64,000 nt of DNA. Origin: an uncultured Hellea sp. (lineage in GTDB: Bacteria > Pseudomonadota > Alphaproteobacteria > Caulobacterales > Maricaulaceae). Each line of letters begins with the position of its first letter. Positions within the stretch are counted from its first letter, which is position 1. A program made the position numbers and the translations under genes. The notes under the pieces were generated by a model. That model was not told the DNA's origin. It searched no databases and saw only the letters and a list, made by a program, of their open reading frames with translations. Location of the stretch: assembly GCA_938007935.1 (NCBI GenBank), contig CALLMD010000006.1, forward strand, positions 57,156 to 121,155, given 5' to 3'. Below, piece by piece: positions 29,308 through 39,875 of this stretch.

Positions 29308-30524
29308 ATGACGGCTTTCTCAACAAACGGCACATTATTGATAATACGTTCGTAATTAAAGGGCGAAAGATCAAGGCTTCGATACTCGCCGTAAGTTATA
29401 AGTTCTGATATTCCGCGGCCCATAGCGGGTGATTGCTGGAAACCATGGCCGGAAAATCCATTCACAAAAATAAAGTTTTTGACCCTATCATGCGGGCCTA
29501 AAATAGCATTTTGATCAAAGCTATTAAAAGCATAATGTCCGGCCCAGCTATTGATTAATTTTATCGCTTCAAACTGAGGAATTCGGTGGGCAATGATGGG
29601 CCAGACTTTCTCCTCCCATAGGCTATAATCTTGGATAAAATCATCATAATCGACCGCAGGGTCATCATCTGGCGGACATCCCGCTAGATAATAGGTGCCG
29701 TCAGTGCGAAAATGAATACCACTTGGGTCAATCGTCAAAGGCAGGTCACGATCCAAAGGTTGCGCAGCATCAAATATAAAGGTGTAACGTTTGCGCGGCT
29801 GAACCGGAATTTCTATACCCGCCATGCTAGCCGTCAGTGCGGCCCTCGGGCCTGACGCATTAACAGCATATCCACATTTGATAACCTCGCCTGATTTAAA
29901 TGTCACGCTTTCCACTTGAGTCCCCGCCGCGTTTTTGGTCATAGCCACAACTTCATTTGTCAGATATTCGGCGCCGCGCTCCTTGGCTGAGCGCTTCCAC
30001 CAATCAAAAACGGTTCCCCCATCAAAATAACCTTCATCTATCAGGTTATGGTTTCCGCCAATAATATCCTCGACGTTATAAAAGGGATAATCGCGCTTTA
30101 TCTCCTCAGCCGTCATATATTTTGTGCCAGCCCCGCATGATTTTTGTATGACTTGGCTGTCTTGAAGCGTTTGCGCAAAGGCTTGCGTATCTGCGAGGTA
30201 CATATAACCATAGCTTTGAATCGGGATATTGGGGACACGCGTGTCTTCTCCAAAATAGGATCTAAAATTTGTGACAAAATCAGCCGCGAATTGAGAAATC
30301 CTGACATTGATTTCATTAGAAAATTGCTGCCGCATACAGCTATTCGTGTGGGCTGTGGACGAAAACTCATAGCTTGGGTCTTTTTCAACCACCAATATAG
30401 ATCCATCAAAGTCAGGATTGCTCGATAGAAACCACGCAACTGATGACCCAAACATCGCGCCGCCAATAATAACAACATCATAGCTATTTTTTGATGGCTT
30501 CTGCAGTTTGACTATCATCGTCAT
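29304..30524 (-). CDS. FAD-dependent oxidoreductase (DAO family)
   Basis: SYDVVIIGGAMFGSSVAWFLSSNPDF; DAO C-terminal FVNGFSGHGFQQSPAMGRGISELI. Confidence 0.87.
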   Translation of the reverse strand: MTMIVKLQKPSKNSYDVVIIGGAMFGSSVAWFLSSNPDFDGSILVVEKDPSYEFSSTAHTNSCMRQQFSNEINVRISQFAADFVTNFRSYFGEDTRVPNIPIQSYGYMYLADTQAFAQTLQDSQVIQKSCGAGTKYMTAEEIKRDYPFYNVEDIIGGNHNLIDEGYFDGGTVFDWWKRSAKERGAEYLTNEVVAMTKNAAGTQVESVTFKSGEVIKCGYAVNASGPRAALTASMAGIEIPVQPRKRYTFIFDAAQPLDRDLPLTIDPSGIHFRTDGTYYLAGCPPDDDPAVDYDDFIQDYSLWEEKVWPIIAHRIPQFEAIKLINSWAGHYAFNSFDQNAILGPHDRVKNFIFVNGFSGHGFQQSPAMGRGISELITYGEYRSLDLSPFNYERIINNVPFVEKAVI

Positions 30525-30531
30525 GCCCTAA

Positions 30532-33500
30532 TTATAAGGCCAATAGAGTCGCATTACCACCCGCGGCTGAGACATCTGTTGACACTGTTCGTTCAACACC
30601 AAATCTATCAATCTCATCAGCTGCGGATAAGACGGGCAAAATAGCGCCTTCGCGATCTACCATAAACTTGGCGATTTTTGACCTGTTCTTTCCATCGCAA
30701 ACAACGCCGTCAAATTTAAGCGAGAGAGCGCCCTGTAAATCGCCATCAGGAACAAAATTTAGCGACATATTCAAATCTGGATATTCAGACGTCAGCTTAT
30801 TCAATGCGGATTGGGTCTCTTCATTGGCTATGATAAGAGGTTTATTCCCACTTGCCAAAACCTTGAAAATTTGCCGCTTTAAAAGAGCGACATCATTATT
30901 AGCTTCACATAAGAGAGTACCGCGCGGATACAAACTAAGTTCATTCACTTCACCCGTAGGACCAGGCATCAACTCGGTTTTTGAAAATTCGGTCTTATCA
31001 TGCTGATAGACTTCCATAGGGTCAGATAGGTCCGAACTCACCTCAGCTGCTTTTGAGAGGCGTTTAAGATAATGTGGACCACCAGCTTTCGGCCCTGTCC
31101 CAGATAGGCCTTCGCCGCCAAAGGGCTGCACGCCGACGACTGCGCCGATTTGGTTTCGATTGACATATATATTCCCAATGCGCGCCACTTTCGCGACATG
31201 TTCGGCCCGTCTATCAATGCGTGTGTGCAGGCCTAAAGTTAGCCCAAATCCAAGGCTATTAATTTGCGACAGCACATCATCAAAGTCTTCGGCTTCATAT
31301 TCATAAACATGTAAAATGGGGCCAAATTGTTCGTCCTTTAACGCCGTTATTGAATCAATCTCTACGGCTGTTGGCGGGATAAAATGCCCTTCCAGATTAT
31401 CATCTATCTCGGCGGTGCCAATAACTGGCCAGCGCTGTTTAATATCTTTGATATACGCCCCTAATTTATCAGAGGCAGCTTGATTTATAACGGGTCCAAC
31501 ATCAACGGATAGGCGTTCTGGATTACCAACCTCCAAAAGCACCATAGCGCCAGACAACATGGTTTTAAAATCTTCTGCAATATCATCTTGCACGCAAACA
31601 ATCCGGCACGCCGAGCAACGCTGCCCCGCGCTTTGAAATGACGACATAATGACATCGCTAACGGCTTGCTCAAGCAGCGCCGTCGAGTCGATAATCATAG
31701 CGTTAATTCCGCCTGTTTCAGCGATAAAGGGGATAAGGGCTCTATCTGTATCGGCCAAGGATTGACCTATACGTTTTGCTGTTGCCGTCGATCCCGTAAA
31801 ACAAACACCATCAACATCAAGGGCGGAGACGAGTGCTGATCCAATCTTGGCCCCTGTGCCAAGCACAAGATGTAAAGCATCTTTGGGAATACCCGCCTCA
31901 TGTAACAATGAGACGGCTTTAAAAGCGATAAGCGGTGTCTGCTCCGCAGGTTTGCAAATCACACGATTACCAACTGCCAAGGCGGCCACAATCTGGCCCA
32001 TGAAAATCGCGAGTGGAAAATTCCAAGGAGAGATACAGGCGACAATACCTAATGGCGCTTTCTGCTTTTGGGTTTCAGCATCAGCTTGGTTGGCATAATA
32101 TTCACAAAAATCAATTGCTTCTCTGACTTCGGCAATAGCATCAACCCAGCTTTTTCCAGCTTCTTTCACCAATAAGGTTAGGAACATATCACGGGTGTCA
32201 TCCAAGGCCTTAGCCGCACGCCGCAAACAAGCAGGCCGTTCGATGACAGAATTTTTATGTCCCCACTTTGACGTTTTGGCTGACTTAATGGCTTTGTCTA
32301 AATCAGCTCTTTCTGCATCCATCACCTGACCCATGACTTCAGATGTCTTGGCAGGATTGACAATGTTATAGAATGATTTTTTTCCTTTCAGTATTTTTTT
32401 GTGTTGAGCCTTGCCATTTATGATGGAGCTCACTTTTTCTGGTTTGAAACCTGCCAACATGGTTTTAACTTTTGCGCCCATATCAGCTTGAGTGTCATCC
32501 AGACCTCTGGCCAATAGACGGCGGCCTTCAAAGATATCACGGGGTGCTGGGATCTTATCATGTGCGGCCATAGGGTTCGCCAAGGCCTCTGCAATCGGAT
32601 CCGCAGCGAGACCTTCTGGACGGATATCTGGATTTAGAAATTGATTGACGAAAGAACTATTGGCCCCATTTTCAAGAAGACGCCTGACGAGATAGGGAAG
32701 CAAATCCTTATATCGCCCAACGGGCGCATAGATACGGCTCTTAATGGACGTACGCTGCATAATTTCATCATGAAGAGGGCCGCCCATTCCGTGTAATCTC
32801 TGGAATTCGAAGTCTGTCCGCTCCCCAGCCATTTGCAGCACGGCCGCCATCGAGGCGGCATTATGCGTTGCAAAGCGCGCATAGACAATATCGCCAGCAT
32901 TTAGCAATTGCCGCGCGCAAGCTATATAAGACACATCGCTATTTTCTTTACGGGTAAAAACGGGATAGCTCTCAAGACCCATTTCTTGGGCGCGTTTTAT
33001 TTCGCTATCCCAATAAGCGCCTTTAACAAGGCGTATCGAAAATTTTCGATTTACGGCGCGGGCCGTTTCCAAAAGAAAATCAATCACAGCAGGTGCGCGG
33101 CGTTGATAGGCCTGCACCACCACACATAGCCCGTTCCACCCCTCAAGGTCAGGATCGGTTAACAGCCCCCGCGCTATATGCATAGAGAGCTCTAAACGGT
33201 CGGCCTCTTCGGCATCTATAGATAGACCGACATTGCCAGCCTTAGCAATCAGAGCAAGCTCTTTAAGCGTCTGAATAAGATAAGGAACACATGCCTCTTT
33301 TTTTGCATATTCATAGCGAGGATGAAGCGCTGAAAGTTTGACGGATAAGCCTGACTGATCTTCAACAGCCATGCGAGCGTCGGCGTCCTGAACGATACGG
33401 TTCAACGCGCGCTTATACGCCTCTTTATATCGCTTGGCATCTGCCCACGTATAGGCAGCCTCGCCTAACATATCATAGGAGAAGCTATATCCGGATTTAG

Positions 33501-34053
33501 CGAAATCTTTAGCGCGGGAGACGGCGTCTTCAATCGTTTCTCCTAAAACAAAATGGCGGCTCATCATCTGCATAGCCACTTTGATGGCTTGGTATAAAAC
33601 TTTATCACCTAGTTTAGAGAGAAGATTTCCCGCCGCGCCAACACCTGTTGCTCTGACCCATTTGGCTGAAAAACTGAGGCCATCTGTTGCGCGGTTAACA
33701 ATAAAGGCGGGGCTTTGCCCCTTATGGGACAGCCAATTACGGTCCGAAAGTTTGTCCCGAATGAGTAAATGCGCCGTCTCTTCATCTACAGTACGAATAA
33801 GGGCCTCAACAAGCCGCATAAGTGTTACGCCCTCTTCTGAGGACAAACCATATTCTTGTAATATCGCATCAAAGACACTGCCTTGCCCAGCGCTCTCGCG
33901 GCAAGTTCTGATAATGTCTGCAGCTTCTATCTCAATCTGTTTGCGGGCCTTAGGGCTTAAATCAGCCTGCGCAACGCAAGCCTTTAGACAGCTCGCCTCT
34001 GGCATAAGGTAATGGCTGGAAAATTGAATATCATCTGCAATCATAAAGCTCAC
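30532..34053 (-). CDS. putA: Bifunctional proline dehydrogenase / L-glutamate gamma-semialdehyde dehydrogenase
   Basis: PRODH domain (VRLVKGAYWDSEIKRAQ..YARFATHNA) fused to ALDH (ISPWNFPLAIFMGQIVAALAVGN..ETGGINAMI..QRCSACR). Confidence 0.96.
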   Translation of the reverse strand: MSFMIADDIQFSSHYLMPEASCLKACVAQADLSPKARKQIEIEAADIIRTCRESAGQGSVFDAILQEYGLSSEEGVTLMRLVEALIRTVDEETAHLLIRDKLSDRNWLSHKGQSPAFIVNRATDGLSFSAKWVRATGVGAAGNLLSKLGDKVLYQAIKVAMQMMSRHFVLGETIEDAVSRAKDFAKSGYSFSYDMLGEAAYTWADAKRYKEAYKRALNRIVQDADARMAVEDQSGLSVKLSALHPRYEYAKKEACVPYLIQTLKELALIAKAGNVGLSIDAEEADRLELSMHIARGLLTDPDLEGWNGLCVVVQAYQRRAPAVIDFLLETARAVNRKFSIRLVKGAYWDSEIKRAQEMGLESYPVFTRKENSDVSYIACARQLLNAGDIVYARFATHNAASMAAVLQMAGERTDFEFQRLHGMGGPLHDEIMQRTSIKSRIYAPVGRYKDLLPYLVRRLLENGANSSFVNQFLNPDIRPEGLAADPIAEALANPMAAHDKIPAPRDIFEGRRLLARGLDDTQADMGAKVKTMLAGFKPEKVSSIINGKAQHKKILKGKKSFYNIVNPAKTSEVMGQVMDAERADLDKAIKSAKTSKWGHKNSVIERPACLRRAAKALDDTRDMFLTLLVKEAGKSWVDAIAEVREAIDFCEYYANQADAETQKQKAPLGIVACISPWNFPLAIFMGQIVAALAVGNRVICKPAEQTPLIAFKAVSLLHEAGIPKDALHLVLGTGAKIGSALVSALDVDGVCFTGSTATAKRIGQSLADTDRALIPFIAETGGINAMIIDSTALLEQAVSDVIMSSFQSAGQRCSACRIVCVQDDIAEDFKTMLSGAMVLLEVGNPERLSVDVGPVINQAASDKLGAYIKDIKQRWPVIGTAEIDDNLEGHFIPPTAVEIDSITALKDEQFGPILHVYEYEAEDFDDVLSQINSLGFGLTLGLHTRIDRRAEHVAKVARIGNIYVNRNQIGAVVGVQPFGGEGLSGTGPKAGGPHYLKRLSKAAEVSSDLSDPMEVYQHDKTEFSKTELMPGPTGEVNELSLYPRGTLLCEANNDVALLKRQIFKVLASGNKPLIIANEETQSALNKLTSEYPDLNMSLNFVPDGDLQGALSLKFDGVVCDGKNRSKIAKFMVDREGAILPVLSAADEIDRFGVERTVSTDVSAAGGNATLLAL

Positions 34054-34167
34054 CTGATTGAATAGCTAGACAATAGTCTCAATCAAAGGTCTTTGAGTCT
34101 ATATTTAGATCAAAACAGGATAAATACATATGAACATATGTTTCATATTAGACAAAAAGACTGCATA

Positions 34168-34647
34168 ATGGACAATATGCAGACCTTAGATAATATTGAC
34201 AAAAATATCCTGAGCATTCTTCAGACAGATGGCAGACTCTCGGTTGTCGATCTGGCGAAACGGGTGAGCCTGAGCAAAACCCCCTGCTTGACCCGCTTGA
34301 GACGTCTGGAAAAAACAGGATATATCTTAGGGTATCAAGCCCGCATCAACCCACATAAAGTGGATCAAGGCTATCTGGTTTATGTGCAAGTTAAGCTTCA
34401 AAACACAACGAGTGAAACTCTTAAAAAATTCAACCTCTCCGTCAAAGCTATTCCCGATATCATGTCCTGTCACATGCTCTCTGGGGGCTATGATTATCTG
34501 CTAAAGGTTAGAACACGGGACATGGGAAGTTACCGCGAGCTACTTGGCGACGTCATCGCAAGCCTGCCCGGCGTTCAAACGACGGCAAGCTTCCCTGTGA
34601 TGGAAGAAGTCAAGGAAAGTTCTGCTATCAAAATTGAGACGAGCTAA
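34168..34647 (+). CDS. putR: Lrp/AsnC family regulator divergent from putA (PutR-like)
   Basis: AsnC HTH DKNILSILQTDGRLSVVDLAKRVSLSKTPCLTRLRRLEKTGYI; divergent neighbour of putA; internal start MDNMQT favoured. Confidence 0.87.
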   Translation: MDNMQTLDNIDKNILSILQTDGRLSVVDLAKRVSLSKTPCLTRLRRLEKTGYILGYQARINPHKVDQGYLVYVQVKLQNTTSETLKKFNLSVKAIPDIMSCHMLSGGYDYLLKVRTRDMGSYRELLGDVIASLPGVQTTASFPVMEEVKESSAIKIETS

Positions 34648-34648
34648 T

Positions 34649-35422
34649 TTAAATAAGACCTGCCAAAGGCGAGCTTGGATCGGCATATTTTTTACGCGGC
34701 ATGCGCCCTGCCAGATAAGCTTCACGTCCTGCAATCACCGCATGTTTCATCGCTCGCGCCATTTGAATGGGGTCTTTCGCCTCGGCAATCGCTGTGTTCA
34801 TCAAAACACCATCACAGCCAAGCTCCATAGCCACCGTAGCGTCTGACGCCGTACCTACGCCCGCATCGACAATGACGGGGACTTTGGTTTGCTCGACGAT
34901 AAGGCGAATATTGACGGGATTTTGAATGCCAAGGCCCGACCCAATTGGCGCACCTAGGGGCATAATGGCGGCGCAGCCTAAATCTTCGAGCTTACGCGCA
35001 AAAACGGGATCATCGGAACAATAGACCATAACGTCAAAACCATCTTTGATCAGAAGCTCTGCGGCGCGAAGCGTTTCTTCCATATCTGGGTAAAGATGCT
35101 TGGGGTCAGAGAGCACTTCGAGTTTGACGAGGTTCCACCCGCCCGCTTCTTTGGCCAGACGCAATGTGCGCACGGCGTCCTCGCCCGTGAAACAGCCCGC
35201 CGTATTGGGTAAATATGTGAATTTTTTAGGGTCTATAAAATCCATAAGCATTGGCTCATCTGGCTTGCTGATATTGACGCGCCTGACCGCGACAGTCACC
35301 ATATCCGCGCCGGAGGCTTCTAGCGCCGCCGCATTTTGCGCATAGTCTTTATACTTCCCCGTCCCGATAATAAGACGTGAGTTAAATGTCTGTCCTGCGA
35401 CTATGAGTTTGTCAGTCGACAT
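34649..35422 (-). CDS. thiG: Thiazole synthase
   Basis: [66 protein letters not shown]. Confidence 0.95.
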   Translation of the reverse strand: MSTDKLIVAGQTFNSRLIIGTGKYKDYAQNAAALEASGADMVTVAVRRVNISKPDEPMLMDFIDPKKFTYLPNTAGCFTGEDAVRTLRLAKEAGGWNLVKLEVLSDPKHLYPDMEETLRAAELLIKDGFDVMVYCSDDPVFARKLEDLGCAAIMPLGAPIGSGLGIQNPVNIRLIVEQTKVPVIVDAGVGTASDATVAMELGCDGVLMNTAIAEAKDPIQMARAMKHAVIAGREAYLAGRMPRKKYADPSSPLAGLI

Positions 35423-35625
35423 TAGCCACCTCCGATAAAATGTATAATTTCGAGCCGGTCACCTTCTGACAGCGCCGCCGTAGAAAAAGTCGATTTGGGT
35501 ACAATTTCGCGGTTACGTTCAATCGCGATTTTCTTTTCGGGCAATCCAAGATGCGCGATTAAACCCGCGACCGTTAGCGGGTCAGGTAAATCGTGATGAT
35601 CTTCGCCGTTAATGACCAAAAACAT
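35422..35625 (-). CDS. thiS: Sulfur carrier protein ThiS
   Basis: 67 aa ubiquitin-like protein ending in GG, overlapping thiG start. Confidence 0.92.
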   Translation of the reverse strand: MFLVINGEDHHDLPDPLTVAGLIAHLGLPEKKIAIERNREIVPKSTFSTAALSEGDRLEIIHFIGGG

Positions 35626-35708
35626 AGGACATCCAAATCAAATCCAAAATAAATCTAGGCTTGTCGCCCGAGTCCTGCACCGTTAACATGAGCGAAACAG
35701 GACACACA

Positions 35709-36149
35709 ATGGCAAAACCCATCTATATCCTCAATGGGCCAAATTTGAATCTTTTAGGGACGAGAGAACCTGAGATTTACGGCTCTGACACGCTGGCTGA
35801 TATCGAAGCCGCCTGCGCGGCGCTTGCCAAAGCCGCTGACCATAAAACCGTGTTCAAACAATCAAATATTGAAGGCGAATTGGTCGATATGATTCAAGAG
35901 GCTAGAGCCAAAGCCAGCGCTCTCGTTTTTAATCCTGCCGCCTATACCCATACCTCTATTGCGATTTATGACGCGCTTAAAACCTTAGATATTCCTGTGA
36001 TTGAGGTTCACCTCTCCCAACCTGCAAAACGCGAGAGTTTTCGCCGCCGAAGCTACGTCGCAGAGGCCGCAACAGGCACAATTAGCGGTTTTGGCGCAAA
36101 ATCCTATGAATTAGGGGTGCAAGCCGCGATTAATCTGCTAAACGCATAG
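35709..36149 (+). CDS. aroQ: Type II 3-dehydroquinate dehydratase
   Basis: [52 protein letters not shown]. Confidence 0.95.
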   Translation: MAKPIYILNGPNLNLLGTREPEIYGSDTLADIEAACAALAKAADHKTVFKQSNIEGELVDMIQEARAKASALVFNPAAYTHTSIAIYDALKTLDIPVIEVHLSQPAKRESFRRRSYVAEAATGTISGFGAKSYELGVQAAINLLNA

Positions 36150-36189
36150 GTTAGCGTTTAAAGCAATTGACCATTTAAAGAGAGATTAC

Positions 36190-36681
36190 ATGGCCAGCAC
36201 ACCTAAAAAAGCCGCAACGGCTGACACAAAACTTGTGAGAGAATTGGCGCAAATTCTCAATGAAACAGACCTCACAGAAATAGAGCTTGAAAAAGGTTCA
36301 CTAAAAATTCGTGTGGCCAAAGGCGGCGGCCAAGTCGTTCAAACGGTAGCATCCGCTGCCCCTACCGCTGCGGCGGCGCCTATCCCCGCAAGCCAGCCTG
36401 TTGCCGCCCCTGCAGCCAAAACGGAAAAAGCCGATGCGAGCGCGCATCCCGGCGCTGTGAAATCGCCCATGGTCGGCACCGTCTACACGCGCCCCTCTCC
36501 TGACGCAGATGCTTTCGTCAAAGTTGGCGATAAGGTCAAAGAAGGCGATACAATTGTTTTGATCGAAGCGATGAAAACATTCAATCCGATTACCGCGCCC
36601 AAATCTGGCAAGATCGAAGAGATCCTTGTCGAAGACGCACAGCCCGTCGAATTCGGCGAAGCCTTATTCATCATCGTCTAG
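36190..36681 (+). CDS. accB: Acetyl-CoA carboxylase biotin carboxyl carrier protein
   Basis: [45 protein letters not shown] biotinyl motif. Confidence 0.95.
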   Translation: MASTPKKAATADTKLVRELAQILNETDLTEIELEKGSLKIRVAKGGGQVVQTVASAAPTAAAAPIPASQPVAAPAAKTEKADASAHPGAVKSPMVGTVYTRPSPDADAFVKVGDKVKEGDTIVLIEAMKTFNPITAPKSGKIEEILVEDAQPVEFGEALFIIV

Positions 36682-36684
36682 TCT

Positions 36685-38043
36685 ATGCCCGGCTCAACAT
36701 CATTTAAGAAAATCCTCATCGCGAACCGCGGTGAAATTGCATTGCGCATTCACCGTGCCTGCAAAGAAATGGGGATTAATACGGTGGCTGTTTATTCAGA
36801 AGCAGATCGTGACGCCATGCATGTCCGGCTCGCCGATGAAAGCGTCTGCATTGGTCCCAATAGCGCCACGGATAGCTACCTTAATATCCCCGCGATTATT
36901 TCGGCCTGTGAAATCACAGGCGCGGATGCCGTGCATCCCGGCTATGGCTTTCTATCGGAAAACGCCCGCTTTGCTGAAATCGTCGAAGCACATGGCATGG
37001 CTTTTATCGGGCCAACGGCCGAGCATATCCGCATTATGGGTGATAAAATCACAGCCAAAGATACGGTCAAATCAGCGGGTATCCCCGTTGTTCCGGGCTC
37101 TGATGGCGGGGTTAGCTCTTATGCAGAAGCCAAAAAAGTCGCACAAAAAGTCGGCTTTCCGCTTTTAGTCAAAGCCGCAGCAGGCGGGGGCGGTCGCGGT
37201 ATGCGCCTTGCCGAAACGCCCGATGATCTCGAAGAAGCCTTATCGGCTGCCCAGCAAGAAGCCATAGCCGCCTTTGGTGACGGCGCGGTATATCTAGAGC
37301 GCTACCTCACAGGCCCGCGACATATCGAAATTCAAGTGCTCGCCGATACGCATGGTAATGTCGTGCATTTAGGTGAACGCGATTGCTCGCTCCAGCGCCG
37401 CAATCAAAAAGTGCTCGAAGAAGCCCCCTCTCCGACTCTGACCGCGAAAGAACGCGATAAGATCGGAAAGATTGTGGCTAAAGCGATTAAGAAAATCGGC
37501 TATCGCGGCGCGGGGACAATCGAGTTTTTATATGAGAAAGGCGAGTTCTTCTTTATCGAAATGAATACACGCCTGCAGGTCGAACATCCTGTGACCGAAG
37601 AAATTACGGGCATTGATTTAGTCCGGGAGCAAATCCGAGTCGCGGACGGACAGCCGCTTAATTACTCACAAAAAGATGTGACCTTTAAAGGCCATTCCAT
37701 TGAGTGCCGCATTAATGCCGAACACCCTCGAACCTTTGCGCCGAGCCCCGGTAAAGTCACCGAATTTCATGCCCCCGGCGGCATGAATACTCGCCTGGAT
37801 TCCGCGCTCTATTCAGGCTATTCCATCCCGCCCCATTATGACAGCTTGATTGGTAAGCTCATCGTCTGGGGCAATACACGAGAGGGCGCAATCTTACGCC
37901 TAAGACGCGCCCTTGGCGAAATGGTGATTGAAGGCATCCAGACAACCAAACCCCTCCACGAAGCCCTGCTCGATAATGAGGATTTCCAAAAAGGTGATTA
38001 CAATATTCACTGGCTTGAGAAGTGGTTAGAGGCGCAGGGATAG
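36685..38043 (+). CDS. accC: Acetyl-CoA carboxylase biotin carboxylase subunit
   Basis: [53 protein letters not shown]. Confidence 0.97.
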   Translation: MPGSTSFKKILIANRGEIALRIHRACKEMGINTVAVYSEADRDAMHVRLADESVCIGPNSATDSYLNIPAIISACEITGADAVHPGYGFLSENARFAEIVEAHGMAFIGPTAEHIRIMGDKITAKDTVKSAGIPVVPGSDGGVSSYAEAKKVAQKVGFPLLVKAAAGGGGRGMRLAETPDDLEEALSAAQQEAIAAFGDGAVYLERYLTGPRHIEIQVLADTHGNVVHLGERDCSLQRRNQKVLEEAPSPTLTAKERDKIGKIVAKAIKKIGYRGAGTIEFLYEKGEFFFIEMNTRLQVEHPVTEEITGIDLVREQIRVADGQPLNYSQKDVTFKGHSIECRINAEHPRTFAPSPGKVTEFHAPGGMNTRLDSALYSGYSIPPHYDSLIGKLIVWGNTREGAILRLRRALGEMVIEGIQTTKPLHEALLDNEDFQKGDYNIHWLEKWLEAQG

Positions 38044-38046
38044 GGA

Positions 38047-38361
38047 ATGATCAGTTTTCTATTATCTTGGATACCGCTTCTTGTAGCTATCTTAGTTGCT
38101 ATATCTAAGATAAAAAGAAAACGAGTAGCACTTCCACTTATAATATTAGCTTACGTTATTGCTGCGATTGTTTTAATATTGGTCGCGCATGCACTTCCTG
38201 CTTATAACGAAATGATAGAAAGCGGGGTTGGTGACCCTCAACTTTTAGCTGGGGAAATATCCGTCGCAATTGTAACCGCAATGCTGCGGGCTATTATAGA
38301 TATTCCTATTGCAATCTTAGTATTTTTTGGTGTGCGAAAATGGCGCCAAAAACGGGCATAA
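38047..38361 (+). CDS. Small membrane protein, function unknown
   Basis: 104 aa with three hydrophobic segments, directly after accC; ends in KWRQKRA. Confidence 0.5.
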   Translation: MISFLLSWIPLLVAILVAISKIKRKRVALPLIILAYVIAAIVLILVAHALPAYNEMIESGVGDPQLLAGEISVAIVTAMLRAIIDIPIAILVFFGVRKWRQKRA

Positions 38362-38453
38362 ATACTAAAGGTCCTAGGGATAAACCCTAGGATGACATAG
38401 ATTTAAAAGATAATCACAACGTCTTCCTAGGGCCTGTCCCTAGGATCTTTACT
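38361..38453. repeat. Left inverted repeat: double hairpin (CCTAGGG stems; loops ATAAA and CCTGT)
   Basis: TCCTAGGG-ATAAA-CCCTAGGA (38372-38392), 32-nt spacer, TCCTAGGG-CCTGT-CCCTAGGA. Confidence 0.9.
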
Positions 38454-38459
38454 GCTTAG

Positions 38460-38771
38460 CTAACTCCATTCAAATGGTAAGAACTCGCCCGTTTCAGGAT
38501 GCAGGGGTAACCACTCAGGATTATTTTCTTCAATCAAATTAATTTTCCACTGACGTAAATATCGTTTGAGAGATTTTTCACGTTGAATGGCGCTATCCAT
38601 ATCCTCATGGTCTTCAAACCAGACCAATCTTCGGATTTGATATTTAGCAGCGTATTTCGACCCTTTTCTGCTTCTATGATCGACCATTCGGCTGGGCAAA
38701 TCACTTGTCACGCCAATATATAAACTGCCATTTTTGGAAGAGGCGAGGATATAAACGCACGGGTTTTTCAT
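38460..38771 (-). CDS. GIY-YIG nuclease family protein (single-domain, COG2827-type)
   Basis: CVYILASSKNGSLYIGVTSDLPSRMVDHRSRKGSKYAAKYQIRRLVWFEDHEDMDSAIQREKSLKRYLRQWKINLIEENNPEW. Confidence 0.9.
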   Translation of the reverse strand: MKNPCVYILASSKNGSLYIGVTSDLPSRMVDHRSRKGSKYAAKYQIRRLVWFEDHEDMDSAIQREKSLKRYLRQWKINLIEENNPEWLPLHPETGEFLPFEWS

Positions 38772-38790
38772 ATTGAGAGTTTAGTCGTAG

Positions 38791-38880
38791 AGGTCCTAGG
38801 GACAAGCCCTAGGATGACATGAAATGAAGATTCAAAATAAGTGTCTTCCTAGGGTTTATCCCTAGGACCTTTAATATTAA
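38791..38880. repeat. Right inverted repeat: double hairpin (CCTAGGG stems; loops ACAAG and TTTAT)
   Basis: Reverse complement aligns with left repeat 38361-38453, including AATAYTAAAGGTCCTAGGGATAAACCCTAGGA and the 32-nt spacer length. Confidence 0.9.
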
Positions 38881-39800
38881 GGCCGCTTATAAAACCCATC
38901 TCTCGGCGTGACCTCTACTCGATTTCTCTTCACCGCAGTTCCAACAGCCCCTAATGCCAGTGCAATTTTCCGCCCTTTACTCGCGCTCACGCGCCCTTCC
39001 CACGCCTCAGGGCCGCCTTCTTTTAAGCGTTCCCCAATTGCGCGGTAAACGGATAGCGCCGCGCTTATCGCCCATGCACATCGAAAGGGCAGCTCTTTGA
39101 TGCCGATTTTAGCGCTTTGATAATAGGCTTCAGCGACATCGAGTTGTTCACGCGCGGCGGCATAGGCGGCGGGCCAGTTTTCCTTTTGCGCGAGGGCGGC
39201 CGCGTCAACAGGCGCGCCGTGTTTTATAAGCAGATCACGCGGAACAAATACGCGGTCAGCCTGCGCGTCATCAATCACGTCGCGGGCGATATTGGTAAGC
39301 TGGAAGGCAAGACCTAAATCACTGGCGCGGTCGAGCGTGGGCTCATCCCTTACGCCCATTATATTGGCCATCATTACGCCGACAACGCCCGCCACATGAT
39401 AGGAGTAATCAAGAATATCATCGACGGTTTCATAAACGCGGTCCTGCGCGTCCATCTCGAAACCTTTGAGCAAATCAAAAGGATGTTTGTGATCGATATT
39501 ATGGGTTTCGACCACACGGGCGAGCCCCGCAAAGACGGGGTTGTCTGTGGGCACGCCGTCCAAGGCGTTTTTCGTATCTAGGCGGAGCTGCGCAAGCCGC
39601 TCGCCCTGCCCCGTCTTATAATCTGCGATTTGGCCATGACCCATTTCCTGACCATCAATGACGTCGTCGCAGTATCTGCACCATGCATAGAGCATGGAAG
39701 CATCATCGCGCAGTTCTGGCGGGAGCACACGTGAGGCCAACGCGAAAGACTTGGAGCCTTTCTTTATGCTTTCATGGCCGTGGGCGGTGATGGAGTCCAT
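38877..39800 (-). CDS. crtB: Phytoene synthase
   Basis: SFALASRVLPPELRDDASMLYAWCRYCDDVIDGQ..LGLAFQLTNIARDVIDDAQADRVFVPRDLL. Confidence 0.92.
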   Translation of the reverse strand: MDSITAHGHESIKKGSKSFALASRVLPPELRDDASMLYAWCRYCDDVIDGQEMGHGQIADYKTGQGERLAQLRLDTKNALDGVPTDNPVFAGLARVVETHNIDHKHPFDLLKGFEMDAQDRVYETVDDILDYSYHVAGVVGVMMANIMGVRDEPTLDRASDLGLAFQLTNIARDVIDDAQADRVFVPRDLLIKHGAPVDAAALAQKENWPAAYAAAREQLDVAEAYYQSAKIGIKELPFRCAWAISAALSVYRAIGERLKEGGPEAWEGRVSASKGRKIALALGAVGTAVKRNRVEVTPRDGFYKRP

Positions 39801-39819
39801 AGAACTAACTTTGTAACAT

Positions 39820-39873
39820 CCGAAACCGCCAGCGGTTTCGGCGCTTCATTGCAATCGATTGATATTCGATTGC
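39820..39873. repeat. Two adjacent perfect hairpins in the intergenic gap upstream of crtB
   Basis: CCGAAACCGC-CA-GCGGTTTCGG (39820-39841) and GCAATCGA-TTGATAT-TCGATTGC (39851-39873). Confidence 0.8.
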
Positions 39874-39875
39874 GG

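Noticed and set aside
33581-34012. 143-aa plus-strand ORF
   Set aside because: Antisense to the N-terminus of putA; shadow ORF.
38361-38880. Repeats around the GIY-YIG gene as a CRISPR array
   Set aside because: Only two units per side, palindromic and inverted, no regular unique spacers or cas genes.
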